DNA from: Certhia americana
Lineage: Eukaryota; Chordata; Aves; Passeriformes; Certhiidae
Assembly: GCA_018697195.1 (NCBI GenBank)
Contig: CM031857.1
Coordinates: forward strand, 93,134,617-93,198,616
DNA: 64,000 nucleotides
Direction: 5' to 3'
The notes beneath the pieces were generated by a model that worked only from the letters and a program-made list of their open reading frames with translations, ran no database searches and had not been told where the DNA came from. Position 1 is the first letter of the stretch. Every line of letters starts with the position of its first letter. Positions 23,843 to 35,943 of the stretch are shown here, one piece after another. The position numbers were made by a program, and so were the translations under genes.

Positions 23843-26800
23843 TTTAGAAATAAAGGATAAAACACCTTCTAGACAGAACTCATTGAAAAATAAGACAGAT
23901 TCATTTTCCACTGAATAAAAGACAGACAAACAAAACTTTTCTTTTGATAAAACTGTCAGTACGCAAATATTGAAAGAATTAGTTCAAACATTTTATAATG
24001 AAATATAAATGTTTTTTTGCCTCAAGATGTTTAGTTTCCGACATTTAAATGTAAAACATCTAGAAGAACATTGGTTAAAATAAAGATTTCTATTTCCTAC
24101 TTAGATATATAATTAATTTTGTGACAAATGGACCAAATGTCACATGGACAAAAGATCCCCCCCCCATTTTTTCTGGTTTGGTTTGGTTTGAACTGCAGAA
24201 CAGAACTTGGCAATTAGAATAACATATCAGTGATTAGATTGTAGAAGAAACCTGCGACACAAACAAATGATTAATTCATATTTTACCCAGATTCAGAATT
24301 GAACACAACATAATTAAATATGAAGTTCTTTCTGAGTAGCCTTTTGCTACTGTCCAAAACTGCTCAAATTTCTTTAATCACAGACTAAGAAAGGGTTTTG
24401 CATAAGCAAAATTCAAGTATTAAAAATCAAAGCGCTGCCATATATCTTTCTTAATATTCATGTGATGTTTGTTTTAAATTGTGAAGATTCAGGATTTTTT
24501 TGCTGTGAAGTTGAACCTTACCCATTTAATCTTACCCCTTTTGTGGTAACTACTCAACACACATTAGAAATGTTTCTTAAAATTCAACCATAAACTATTT
24601 ACAACCAAATAAACCTTTCAGGTGTAACAAAAGAGAAATACGTTGTAAACACAGCAAAGTGTGGGGGAAAATGGGTGCCTACTGTTTTGACAGATACATT
24701 TTCAACATAAGAGGACAATAATAACCTAATTTAACAGGCACCTTTCATGTAGTGATGTACCTAAGAATAGCCTTTGCATTATGTACATTTATGAGATATT
24801 AATAGGACTTCATGTGATGGAAAGGATGACATATATTTCATATTAAAACAAAAATATGAATGATTCTGTGAAAGGAAAAATAATTAAAATTACTACAACA
24901 GTTCATTATGACTTAGGTTCAAGCAGGCACTATGAAAAATAAAATGTTTCCAGAAAAAAACTTGATTTTTAGAAAAGTATTTCTATCTGTAACAAGATTA
25001 AGTCATGTAATGCCTCTGAAAGCTCAACTATAGAACAGTGCAAGGGAAGATTTTATGTTAATGTAGGCAAGTAGATTAGCATGAACTGTCTTATTTTATG
25101 AAAATTAATGGATAATTATTGAATAATTAACCACAAAGGAAGATTTATGTAAAAAAAAAAAATATCGTTGCACAGCAGACAGGAAGAAGTGTTATCTAGA
25201 GTAATATTACTTGAACATGGTAGGCTTTCTACCTGCCTATCTGACTGGAAGAAATATTGAATGTTATACGGAGGAACAATGACTTTAATTTTTATGCAAA
25301 GAAGTCTTCATGTATAGAATTAATTTGAAGTATTGTGTATTTTTACTGGACATTTTTAGATATAGTGAGACGGTTTTCTATAAGTTGCCATCCTCTACTA
25401 TGTCATTTGAAAAAAAAAAGAAAAGAAATCATATGAAACATAAAAGCTGACAAATAATTGGAAGTTTTATAATCAATATCGGAAGCATTTGGGCATCTTC
25501 TAATTTGAGAAGAGAATTATATCAAGGGAAAATCTGCAATAATATTTTCATGGGCCCTTGGAGCCTATGGTTTTTATTGGAGAACATTTCTGTACAAAAA
25601 AAATTTCCACAGGCAATTCTGAGATTCTTAAACAATTTCTAAGCCAGTCGACACCTGTAAAGCGTATAATCTCTAAAATTTCAGTCCAAAAAACTTCCTA
25701 AAGTTATATTAAAAAACTTCAGATTAGATTAAACAGAAGAGTGCTTGAAAACACTAGAAAAATTAAAAGGCAAGTGCTGCATAAATGGTTACATGGAAAA
25801 GAAGAATTGAAACATAACACATAGTGGATCACTTCTGTTCTGCTGTTTTGAGCACATCAATTTCTATTTTATCTCACATTCTTGTGCTGATTTTGAAACA
25901 CATTCATTCCTATAATTAATATTTACTTAAATATGCATCAGAAAATATATATTGTGATTAAGTTAACATTACTTTGAGAGTAAGTTCTATATTTTTTAGT
26001 TTCATTACCTAGATGACTACACTATCTGTGCTCTACAGGCACATGCACTGGAGAAGAACAGTGATCATTGTGACCATAGCATGAGCCTGAAGTCACTTTT
26101 AAAGAGATATGGCAAATTTAATGTTCTGAACTGTAAGCTATGTCAATTATTGTATTGTGTGCTGGTATTTTTGCCAGTGGAGTAACAAGTTTTCTTCTGA
26201 CTGTACCATTAGAATTAAAACTGGCAAAACTTTCCAGCACAGACCTTAGGATTGTTCAGTGGTCAACCTTCACATATGACTCGAAGTATTACTATACATG
26301 ATATTACTAATATTCTGTCCTTCAGCTAATTTACTTGTTGGATTATGACCAAGGAACTATGCTGAAGCAGGTATGGCTTCAAAGGTGCTGCAGCTGGTGG
26401 AGGGCATGTGTAAAGCACAAGAAAAGAGCAAGACAAGAGGAGTGACAAAGAGAAATAACTGCAACCCTGCACTGTGCCACTCATACCTCATTGATGAAAT
26501 TGAGTGCAATGCAGAAAGCCAGGTTTGCTTCGTAACAGCATATTTCAAATATACTGACTGCTAAATTTTGTTTCCTCTACCTGAGCAGAGTCTGACTTTC
26601 ATTTCTCCTCTTCACAGTGTTCTTCCAGAAATCAATGCTGTACTTTAAATTTGAAATAGCAAATCTATGTTTGCTGACAGAACACATGCTATTTATAATT
26701 GTTTGTTCCTTGGTTTTGAGTCTGCTTTTGAATACTGTCTTCTTATGAGACATGGCCACAAAGCAATGTGGCCACAACATAGAGTTAGTTGCTAGTAACT

Positions 26801-29417
26801 ATTGTAAAACTTTCCAATTCAGATTACTTTCTTACATTAGGAGAGCGGATGAAGAATGGATGCAATAAAGAATAAAACAAAGGTACAAAACAAACAACAA
26901 ATGTGGGTTGTTATTGTGCACTACTCTTCAGCACTAAAAAAATTGGTTTAGTGCACAAAAAATAGCACAGATATTTATGCTCTACCTAGCATATTACACA
27001 TTACTCTAATAATATTACATATTACTCTACAGACTCTTTTAACAGAACATGAAGGATGAAACTGTTTTCAACATTAGCCTTTGGGAAAAAACAAAGTTGA
27101 AACCAGTCATCTAGGCTGTTTCTATAACAGGCAGCATGGAGCCACTCTGGAGGATAGTTCACTATATCTTAAGAATATGTCTCTTATCATTTGGAATAAT
27201 ATCTCTCTGCAAGGTTTTGGGTTTCACAATTATAAGCATGATACAATAGAGCTAAGATAACTAGCTTCAATATGACCCCCTGATTTCCAGCCACTATAAA
27301 TTAATATTAGAAGATTTACAAGTAACACAGAACTCTGTGTGATATGGTTCACCAAGAGTTCTCTATATTCAGTAGTATTAACTGAGACATGCATGAGGAA
27401 AATATAGCAGTAATTTTGCCTTCCAAGAATGCCCCCATCTCAGAATAGCTGGCTGTCCAGCTGATACTCTCCTGCAATGATAGCAGACTTGATAGATAGG
27501 TACTGCAAAGCTCTTGCTGAGGAAGTCTCTAAACCTAAGACTGCTAAAAGTCCCAAGAACATGCTGACGTGGCATTACTTCAAGCTTTCTGTATCCTAAT
27601 AATGGCCCCTTGGCTGTGTGCAAAGGATCACTGCCAAAGTCAGTGCATGGAGCTGAAGGCGGCTTTGGCTTCACCTGGTGTTGTACTCTCATGCAGGCAC
27701 CACAAATTAGATGTGGTCCCATATTGGGATAGAGTTGGCAATAGAAGCTAAACCATGCAATTCCGCACATAAATAAATTTTCTGTGTTTTTCTCTTCAGT
27801 GTACTTTGATCTTTCAAAACTTCCAGTGAAGGTTTTTACACAAGGCAGGACTGTATTGTCATATAAAGAGTCATTACATGGAAAACTCTTAAAAATTAGC
27901 TATCTTTATCTATGCGTAACAGGATGGAAAGAATAGAGAAAAAATATTTTCAGACCACTTAAAATTTGTGCAAGTCATGTCTTCCAGAGGTTAATGAATG
28001 TTAGAAGTAAAACCAGTGTTCAGTATAATATGTGCATTGCAGTACAAACTTGTAGAATATAAAACACATGGAAATGCATCGTCTAGATGCAAGAATAATG
28101 ACTGAGTTCTCAAAAACCTTTATGAATAACTTCTGCTAGGCATTATTACATAGATACAAGAGTGACCTACAATCAACTTCTAGTGTTCAACTTATCAATA
28201 ATTAACAATAAAAGTTTTGGTTACATTTCAGAATCTAAAGGCTTAGTTTCATGCCACAAAATTAAAATTTTTCATTTAATAGACAGCTGAAGGCCACATA
28301 AATTTGAGAAGTATGACTGAAGTTATTGAAACAGCAGGTTAGACTAGAGGACTGCTTATTTCATAAGGAATTAACATGCATGAAAAATTAGTAATTTCAC
28401 AAACATTAGTATCATATACCCAGCTACATGTATTAATGACTACAAATCATGAAGAAGAGACAACACACTGTTTGCCATCCATGAAATATGCAATCTTTAC
28501 TAAATATCAGTACATCCCATGGAGTTCTGAATTTAACAGATTGATCATTTCATGACAGTTTCTTACCTCTTTCAAATTTTAACATATCCAAACACATTCT
28601 GCCAACCACAAATTATAACTACCATGAAATTGAAGCATATATACCTTATCCGTCTCTCTATAAGAGGTTTTATTTATTGTTTTCCTCACACTCTTTGGTG
28701 ATTACTACAGAAAAATTAATGTCAGTGTTTTGTAAGATTATGCAGCTAACAAATATATACTTCAAATATATATCAACTTCAAACTGTATATATAAAAACA
28801 TTTGTAGCATTTAAAATTCCCTGGATCACAGTATCTGGAAATAAGAATTTGAAATATCAGCATGTCTTGTACTACTATAAAACAGCCAATTGTGCTTCAT
28901 ATCTATTGTATAACTCTTTTCACATACCCATGACAATCTTTTTTTTTAGATTTACAAGGATATACAAAAGTATCAAAATTTACAATTTAAGACATGAACT
29001 GACTTCAATACTGAGTTTTAAGTCCTTACTGCTAAATGCTACTTGATTTCACTTGAATTTTAAGCAGCACAAATCTAAATATAAATTTTTAAATTTAATT
29101 TTGATCAGCATCAATTCATCTGCAGTCACAAATCTGATGTTTCTCTTTACAGGATTTGTCCTTGCTTCTCTCATAGGCAATGACAGTTTTACTTTTTACC
29201 CATCTACCTTAACAAAAGGATGTTCAAGTCTGCAGTATTGGCCTCTAATAATTCTGCTAAGGCAACCCCAGGTAATTTCTGCTGGCAATGATAATAATAT
29301 ATTTTATTACTCATAATTATAATTATAAAACTAAGATTGACAAAAAGATATGAGAGATAGAAATGCAAAAGATGATTCAGGAGATTTCTAAAAAGAAAGT
29401 TTCTAGATCCATCAAAT

Positions 29418-29546
29418 CACACAGAATCATAGAGTGCCTGGGGGTGGAAGGGACTTCCAGGAGGGTACTTGTTCATTATCTTGCTCAGGCAAGGACATAT
29501 AAAGACATTTACCCAGGACCATGTCCATATGGGATTTGAATATCGT
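29418..29546 (-). repeat. CR1 LINE tail fragment
   Basis: Begins CACACAGAATCATAGAGTGC, then TGGAAGGGACTTCCAG, CAGGACCATGTCCATATGGG and ATTTGAATATC. These are the reverse complement of a CR1 3' end, with an internal stretch somewhat diverged. Confidence 0.85.
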
Positions 29547-29644
29547 CAAGCACACATAGCTAAGATTCACAGATTGACAGATATGGTTCAAAGGATAATG
29601 TGGTTTCAGGGAATTGTTCTATAACAACACCAGCACTTACTTAC

Positions 29645-29798
29645 AGTTTATTGGAAATTGTGGGTGAATCATGGATGATCTCTTCGTATGGCTCTTCTTG
29701 AGATAAAGTAGAAACAGCTAAAGGGTCTTTCACTTTTTCCTCCCAAACAATTTCAGCCTTCAGAAGCATTTCCTCAATAAAATCAGAAGCTGCAACAT
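29645..29798 (-). CDS. MYO16: MYO16 internal exon 5 of 11 (ankyrin-to-motor linker)
   Basis: The 154-base exon encodes (D)[20 protein letters not shown], then an acidic linker with [19 protein letters not shown] and [12 protein letters not shown]. It lies between the ankyrin block and the myosin head. The [14 protein letters not shown] and [10 protein letters not shown] strings are characteristic of myosin-XVI. The exon starts with the last two bases of an aspartate codon and ends two bases into a leucine codon at the donor GTAAGTAAGT. A second overlapping GT four bases downstream would create CTG TAA, an immediate stop. No known catalytic role is visible; it probably acts as a hinge. Confidence 0.95.
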
Positions 29799-31037
29799 CT
29801 AAGCATTGGAACACCAAGATATCAGACAAGAAAGTGGTGCAGAAAAGCTCGTTTGAGTTAAACTCTCTAGATCAGATTAAGACTAAACATGCGGCTAGAC
29901 AACATGAAAGGAATTGCTCAGATATCAATCACAAAATGATAATTGAAGTTACTGGGAAAACAAATGCAAAGTAAATTCTGTAAAGACTTGTTATCTGCAA
30001 AACCTCAAAACCATTCTTGTTGAATAGCAAACCAAAGTATTCAATAATTTACAGGACTTCAGGAAAAAACAATACAACCCTTTTTTAACACTTTATTTCT
30101 GTGAAAACATGCACTTTAATCCTTTTCAAATGTCTTACATTTCTACAAACTAGATTTATATGATTTACACATACAGAAGTGCTGGAATCAGTTCTGTTTG
30201 CAGACCAGAATGACAGTTAACTGTGCATGTTTTACAAATAAAAAATGTATCTAACCACAAACAACTCTTCTAAGGTTAAGTGCCATGAAGTTCATTGTGA
30301 ATGTATTTATAGGCAGTACAGCACTTGACGAACAACATATTTTTCTTTATTATGCATGGGAACTTTCACCCATAATCTGACAGAAAGAGTCTATTATCTA
30401 CATTTCTGAGTTCCATCTTCATTTTATCCTAGGCATAGAATGTTGAACAGCCACGTGTTCTTTTCCACACTGATAGTTAGCATTACTGACATTAGCTCTG
30501 CTTTGATCTCTGTGTTAGACCAGTTGATCTAAAGTCCCTTCCAACCTAATAGAGTCTACAATTATTATCTCTAGAGCCAGCACTTCAGCTCCCTGTTGCT
30601 ATCTGGTTTAAGAAGGTGCCTTCTGCAGTAAACAATAGCAGCTACACTTCAAAACTAAGTGTTGAATTTTCAGACAATAGCTATACAAATTCCAGCTCAA
30701 GAGGCCATGTAGTATAAGCAGTTGGACAGAAAGGAACTCAGTGAGAAATCACAAACAGTATGTAAATGCAGCTACCACCAAGGGATGGAAGAACTCTCAA
30801 GTAAGAAACAGCTAAAAACAAACAGGGAATGAAACAAGTGGAAGGACATGCTGTCATTTGATATGATGTCCTGCGTTACCATGACCAGCAGTTTTCAGCA
30901 ATGTACATAAGAATGTGCACATGCATATGTGTGTGTAATTCTACACACTAAATAAACTATAGCTAAGCAAGCAGGAAGGAAAGGAAACAGTGTAACAATA
31001 GCTAATATGTATACTATGTACATGGATTTTCACCTAC
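29799..31037 (-). other. MYO16: MYO16 intron, 1.2 kb
   Basis: The shortest intron in the window. It contains one small CR1 tail remnant at about 30516-30566 and nothing else that I recognise. Confidence 0.8.
30516..30566 (+). repeat. CR1 LINE tail remnant
   Basis: A short string containing AAAGTCCCTTCCAACCTAAT followed by AGAGTCTACAATTATTAT resembles the last ~50 bases of CR1 in plus orientation. Too short to assign a subfamily. Confidence 0.6.
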
Positions 31038-31113
31038 CTGAAGGCTTTTCATTATTGCAGTTAAGAAGATTGGGGTTTGCCTGGTGCATCAAAAGCAGCT
31101 TCACAATATTGGT
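31038..31113 (-). CDS. MYO16: MYO16 internal exon 4 of 11 (last ankyrin repeat)
   Basis: This short 76-base exon encodes TNIVKLLLMHQANPNLLNCN then NEKPS, the second helix of the last recognisable ankyrin repeat (NIVKLLL-H-ANPN-) and its exit. It starts in phase 0 after a TTTTAG acceptor and ends one base into an aspartate codon at a GTAGGT donor. It is separated from the previous exon by a 14.8 kb repeat-rich intron and from the next by only 1.2 kb. It is easy to miss because no long ORF surrounds it. I placed it by codon phase and by the expected sequence between neighbouring exons. Confidence 0.94.
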
Positions 31114-32028
31114 CTAAAATGGGCAAAACCAGAGGTGTTTGAAATGGGACAAGTAGGACAGGTTTCCGTCATTCAGTTTATTCCTTCCTTCCTGCACTCT
31201 CTGGGCAGTACCTCCCAACCCCCACCTTCTGCACCTACTAAACACATTTCTATAAATCACAAGCACCAGAGTAAAATTCACTTCTACAATTTCAATGTAC
31301 CCTCAGCAAAAACTTCACCCCCAAATCTCCTTCCACTCACACACATATAAACAAATTCATGAAGGAAAAAACGTACCACCCATCCCCACCTGTTAAGACC
31401 TAGATCACAAATATTTCTCCATGCCTAACTAAACCAAGAACTGTGTGCCAGCACTGCCAAAGGGGTCTGACCCACAGCCACCATCATAGAAGTAAACCTA
31501 TTTTAAGTCAGTAGTAGAAATTGGCACATTTATCTTATGTTTACCAAAATCATCTAATCTATTAGTAAAGGTAAAAATTATAGCACAGTAGGGGACAGCA
31601 GAGTATCATATAATGAGATAGTCTAAATCATATTTTTCAATTCCTGAAAGGAACTGTTTTTAGTGAGTTCTTATGTGGCTGCACCAAAGTCTCTAGAGAA
31701 ACTTCCCATCAAATGCTGTAGCAATGTCTATCCTGATAAACTGGCCAGCAATGAGTGGAAGGCTGCATAAGAAACAAAGAATATTTTTAGAATGTGAATA
31801 TAGAGTCCAAATAAATGACAGAGCTATATGCATTTTCAAATATATTTTAAAGTAAATAGAATGTATAATATAAGTGTAACTGACAGGAGAGATGAGAATA
31901 AGGAAAGGTGAAAAAAAGCTGTGAAAGAAGGAAAGGATTGCTCAGAGCAGAACAGACCTAGAGATAAATGAGACCTGAACTGGAAGTCAGCTAAGGGAAA
32001 GGATATCCATTTGGCATAAACCGAAGCA

Positions 32029-32059
32029 ATAAATAAATAAATAAATAAATAAATAAATA
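32029..32059. repeat. AAAT microsatellite
   Basis: About eight uninterrupted AAAT units. Confidence 0.95.
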
Positions 32060-32884
32060 GGGAAGAAATCATTGTAATTAAAAAAAAAATTCAATATGAA
32101 TTCAGAACACAGGAGTCAACTTACTAGAAAAGACCATGATAATGAGGAATCCGTTAAATATAAAGAAAATAGCAAGCTTCAAATTATAGTAAACCATGAA
32201 AATATTGTCGCAGATTTCTATAAAAATAAAAGGTTCTTGCTCTCCTCAGATTTCTAATGCTGGCTTTCTTTTCCTGCAGTAACAGCAGAAAATTCAGCAA
32301 ACTCCAAGACGTGGGAAAGACATAACAGGCTTTTTCCAAATCCAATTAGCCCTGCTTTCCTTTGTTGCATGTGAGAACTTGCAACAAATGTAAAAATATA
32401 TGCACATATATGTCTTTATTAGGAAAAAAAGGAACATGCTTAGTTATGGAGCTACTGCATAAGCTCTGAAAAGAGGTAATAGTTGTATTAAAGGAAGGAG
32501 GCTTTAAATGCACTTTCAGTTTAGTAGCAATACACAGTTTTTTGGATTAACCAAGGTTAGGATTTATACCACAAGAAATACTAGCCTCAAATATCTGGGC
32601 TTCCTGCTGCCAATGAAATATCTCGTGCTGGGATTCCTTGATGCATGTCACCAAGACTAAGGTATTTAGGTCAATAGTAATTTCAATAACCTGCTTTTGG
32701 ATACACTCATGTTGGAATTTGCCTCATTCACTAACGTTTTAGAAGGATTATTTTAAAATACAATTACCATAGCTTCAGAACAGTGTCTAACTGAAGAAAT
32801 ATTTGTAGAATAATTACAACAAATTACCACTGAGCAGAAGTATTTTAATTGCAGAGTTACAAATAACAGATATGACTATGTCAA

Positions 32885-32932
32885 GAAATAACATAATACC
32901 GAAATAACATAATACCTAAATAACATAATACC
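32885..32932. repeat. 16-bp triple tandem repeat
   Basis: Three consecutive units GAAATAACATAATACC, GAAATAACATAATACC and TAAATAACATAATACC. A minisatellite seed of no apparent function. Confidence 0.95.
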
Positions 32933-32966
32933 TAATGAATTATTGTAGAACCTATAAATAAAATTA

Positions 32967-32968
<2 letters not shown>

Positions 32969-32998
<30 letters not shown>
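32969..32998. repeat. TA dinucleotide microsatellite
   Basis: About fifteen uninterrupted TA units, likely to vary in length between individuals. Confidence 0.95.
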
Positions 32999-33000
<2 letters not shown>

Positions 33001-33736
33001 CTGTTTTTTCAGTGCAGTTTTTGCCAATTCATGTCAATTCATGTCAGTTAAAAGAAATAGACAGTGTCATGACTCACTGTGTAGAAAACGCCACAGTAAT
33101 GGCAGTTATTTGAAATATCTGCTTATATACTTTTATACGCTTAACTATTTATTCAATACCTTTAGAAAGAACACCAGGAAACATCTCAGACCTTCATTTT
33201 CTCATCTCAGATCTTATCTCTGGATATCCTCCTTCCCAAAACACAAAATTGATTACCTTTTCTGTATTCATAAAGCATGGCTGTCTCTCTTTTCCTGGTA
33301 TTCTGCTCAAACTGCAATACTTCTACCTCTCTCTGACATCTCTTACTGGATATCTCACCCTCAGACTGTTGAGAATACTACCACAAAGAATATTTTCCTG
33401 TCTCATGCTTTAATCTGAAAGTCTCACCTTTTAGATTCCCCTGTCTCCTTCTTTTCTCACCAAGCCAGAAGATCCTTGCCCTCATTTTCAAAGGACTTCA
33501 GAGATTCTCCATGTTTTACATTCCCATTCATGCAGCATTCTGGCTCCAGTTCCCACTGCACATCGGGCTGTGACTTTGGCCATCACTAATACATTTTAAG
33601 ATATTTCTGTACTTCTTCTAAGCTGTGCCTTATACTTGTGAGGAAGTCACAAAAATCCTGTTGAAGCTACTTTGTGAACATCCATTCACAACCTGTTCTG
33701 ACATGATGTTTACCAAAGAGAAACAGGTGATGGGTT

Positions 33737-34906
33737 GTGCCACCACTCAGATGGACTGAAAAATGTCCCAATGGCTGGGCCCAAGGGCTGGTGATGTGTG
33801 GCCAGCAGACGAGGTGGAGGCCAGTAACCAGCACTGTACCCCAGGTCCTGTTCCACATCCCCATTAAAGATCTGGTTGATGGGGCAAAGTTCACTGATGG
33901 CATTAAATGTGAGAAGAGGCTGATGTGTGAGAGGGTTGTGCTGACATCCCAAGGGACCTCAACAGGCCAGAAAAATGGGCAGACAAGAACCTCACAAAGT
34001 TCACCATGGCCAAGTGCAAAAGAACAACCCCAGGCACCAGTACAAGCTGAGGGCTACCCAACTGGAAAGGAGCTTTGCAGAAAAGGACCCGGGGGTTCTG
34101 GTAAATACCTTGTTACACATGAGCAATGTGCTTTGGCTGCACAGAAAGCAAATGGTTTCCTGAACAGCGATTAGAAAGAATGTTGCCCATAGGTCTAAAG
34201 AGGTTATCCTTCCTCACTACTCAGCACAGGTGAGGTCACACCTGCAGCGCTGTGACCATTTCTGAACTTCTCAAAACAAGAAAGACATGGAAGAGTCCTG
34301 CAAAAGGCCATTAAGATAATTAAGAGACTAGAGCACCTCACATATGAGGAAAAACTGGGAGAGCTGGAATTATTCAACCTGGAGAAACAAAGGTTCAGGG
34401 GAATCTCATCCATGTGGGTAAATAGCTGAAGGGAGGATGCAAAGATCACAAATTCTTTTCAGTGGTGCCTAGTGACAGTTCAGTAGGGTACTGAGGCATC
34501 TCACTTGCATAGATAGATTGAGATAGTTGGACCTGTTCAGTCTGAAGACGAGATGGCTGGGAGGGAACCACATCAATGTCTGTCAGTATCTGAAGGGAGG
34601 GTGTCAAGAGAATGGAGCCAGGCTCTGCTCCACAGTTCTGAGTAACAGGACAAGAGACAAAGGGCAGAAACTGATTCCCAAGAAGTTGGGAGGAGCATGA
34701 GGAATAACATTTTTACATGCAGGTGACCATGTACTGGAAGCAATTGCCCAGAGAGGTTGTGGAGTCTCCCTCACTGGAGATATACAAGAACCATTTGGAC
34801 ACCATCCTGTGCCCTGTGCTCTGGGATGATCTTGCTTGAGCAGGGAGGTTGGACCAGATGACCCACTGTACTCCCTTCCAACGTTACCCCTTCTGTGATT
34901 CTGTGA
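33737..34906 (+). repeat. CR1 LINE composite (two overlapping copies)
   Basis: CR1 sequence in plus orientation. The first part (33737 to about 34485) covers the end of ORF2; one frame keeps RHQYKLRATQLERSFAEKDP, a CR1 hallmark. It runs into the 3' region up to AGTGGTGCCTAGTGACAG. A second copy starts near 34490 by repeating the CTGTTCAGTCTGAAGACGAG and CTGAAGGGAGGGTGTCAAGA segments and reaches a full tail (TTCTGTGATTCTGTGA). Either one CR1 inserted into another, or there was an internal duplication. Confidence 0.88.
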
Positions 34907-35198
34907 CATAAGGCAGCATAAATAAATATACTGCTATATGCACATTATAAAGCCTCCAAATACAATTGCTCTGTGCCAAAAAAGGGACTAAGTCTTACCA
35001 CATATTAAATGTTAGCTAAAAAAAACCCAAAAAAAAAAAAATGCTGATTTCATAAAACAGAGGCTTAGGAGCACCAGTGTTGGCAGGACTGCAAGATCTC
35101 TTGCCACAGATAAGTAACTGCAGTGACAGAGTAGGAAATATGGGGCATGAAGGAGTAACAAAGACTCCTCAAGAGTCTCCCCATGCACTTGAGGCTGT

Positions 35199-35943
35199 TT
35201 CTGGGGGTTGGGTTGCTTTCTTATAGAATTTTTTTCCCAGAAGTTGCTAGGAAGCTGATTGCTGGGTGCTTGTGGGTACTCATGGGTGCTTGGGAACAAA
35301 CAAAGGGAGCAGCTAAGTGAGAGATAGAGTGGCACCCGGACTTCAATTTTGCTCTGGGGTAGTTTTGCTCTCGGAGGGAACTGCCAGGACTGCTCGGCTC
35401 TGGACTGCAGTGAGATCTCACCATCCCTCACCTGGAGCTCAGCTCGGAGTGACCCACCACTGTCTCTTCGTGTGTCCCTTGGGATTTCCGAACCTCTTCT
35501 CTCCCTGCCCTGCCGGGAGCTCCTGCCCCACTGCCCTGCACCCGCTGCTTCTTCAGTTTTGCTCGGGGTCTCCCCACACTGTGTTCTGCACCCCCTGCCT
35601 AGCCGGGAGACTTTTTCTACAGCTCCAGCTACCGCTGCCAAGCCTCAGATACATTTCGTCCCCAGGACTGCTGCTCGCTCTGGTAGCTTGTGACAGTACC
35701 AAAAGGAGGAAGTTGCCAGAGAAAAACTGTGACTGGGTTGTTTTTTCCCTCTCTAGTTCTGCTTGTTGTTAACACTATAGTTGTTGTTGTTAACTTATCT
35801 TGTTAGACTCACTAGTAAAGAACTGTTATTCCTACCCTCACATCTTTGCCTGAGACCCCTTTAATTTTAGAATTATAACAAGTCCAAGGGAGGTTTCTGG
35901 TTTTGTTTCCCTAGCAGACACCCCTGTCTTCCACACTAAGACA
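35199..35943 (+). mobile_element. Solo LTR of an avian endogenous retrovirus (copy 1)
   Basis: A 745-bp GC-rich, CpG-containing block that stands out from the AT-rich intron. It begins TTCTGGGGGTTGGG and ends ACACTAAGACA, and has an AGTAAA polyadenylation-like signal near 35813 followed by TTTGCCTGAGACCCCTTTAA, resembling an LTR R-U5 region. A perfect 5-bp direct repeat GCTGT flanks it at 35194-35198 and 35944-35948, consistent with a target-site duplication. The strings resemble passerine endogenous retrovirus LTRs I recall; the exact family is not assigned. No gag or pol lies next to it, so it is probably a solo LTR. Confidence 0.72.

Larger units (their letters stand above)
22730..29644 (-). 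other. MYO16: MYO16 intron, 6.9 kb
   Basis: AT-rich intron with a 24-bp tandem duplication at 23795-23842, a C9 run near 24160-24168, a weakly GC-enriched block at about 27560-27740 and a CR1 tail fragment at 29418-29546. Otherwise unique sequence without a supported gene. Confidence 0.8.

Noticed and set aside
24150..24200. C9 run followed by repeated TTTGG units as a G-quadruplex or functional motif
   Set aside because: A single homopolymer with a short GGTTT run on one strand is common low-complexity sequence, and it lacks four G tracts of adequate length.
27378..27770. 130-codon minus-strand ORF
   Set aside because: Sense to MYO16 but with no homology to it, no fitting splice phase and low-information composition. 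The linker exons on either side already join directly in phase.
29276..29330. Possible extra MYO16 exon
   Set aside because: No acceptor-donor pair with a phase compatible between the exons ending at 29645 and starting at 22729, which already join cleanly.
33737..34174. 145-codon plus-strand ORF
   Set aside because: A remnant of CR1 ORF2, not a host gene; annotated as part of the CR1 composite.
35012..35641. 209-codon minus-strand ORF, the longest in the window
   Set aside because: It lies mostly within the GC-rich LTR, where stop codons are rare by composition. It shows no domain, and overlapping plus-strand frames are open for the same reason.
35317..35772. 151-codon plus-strand ORF
   Set aside because: Same LTR composition effect; Ser/Pro/Leu-rich with no recognisable domain.
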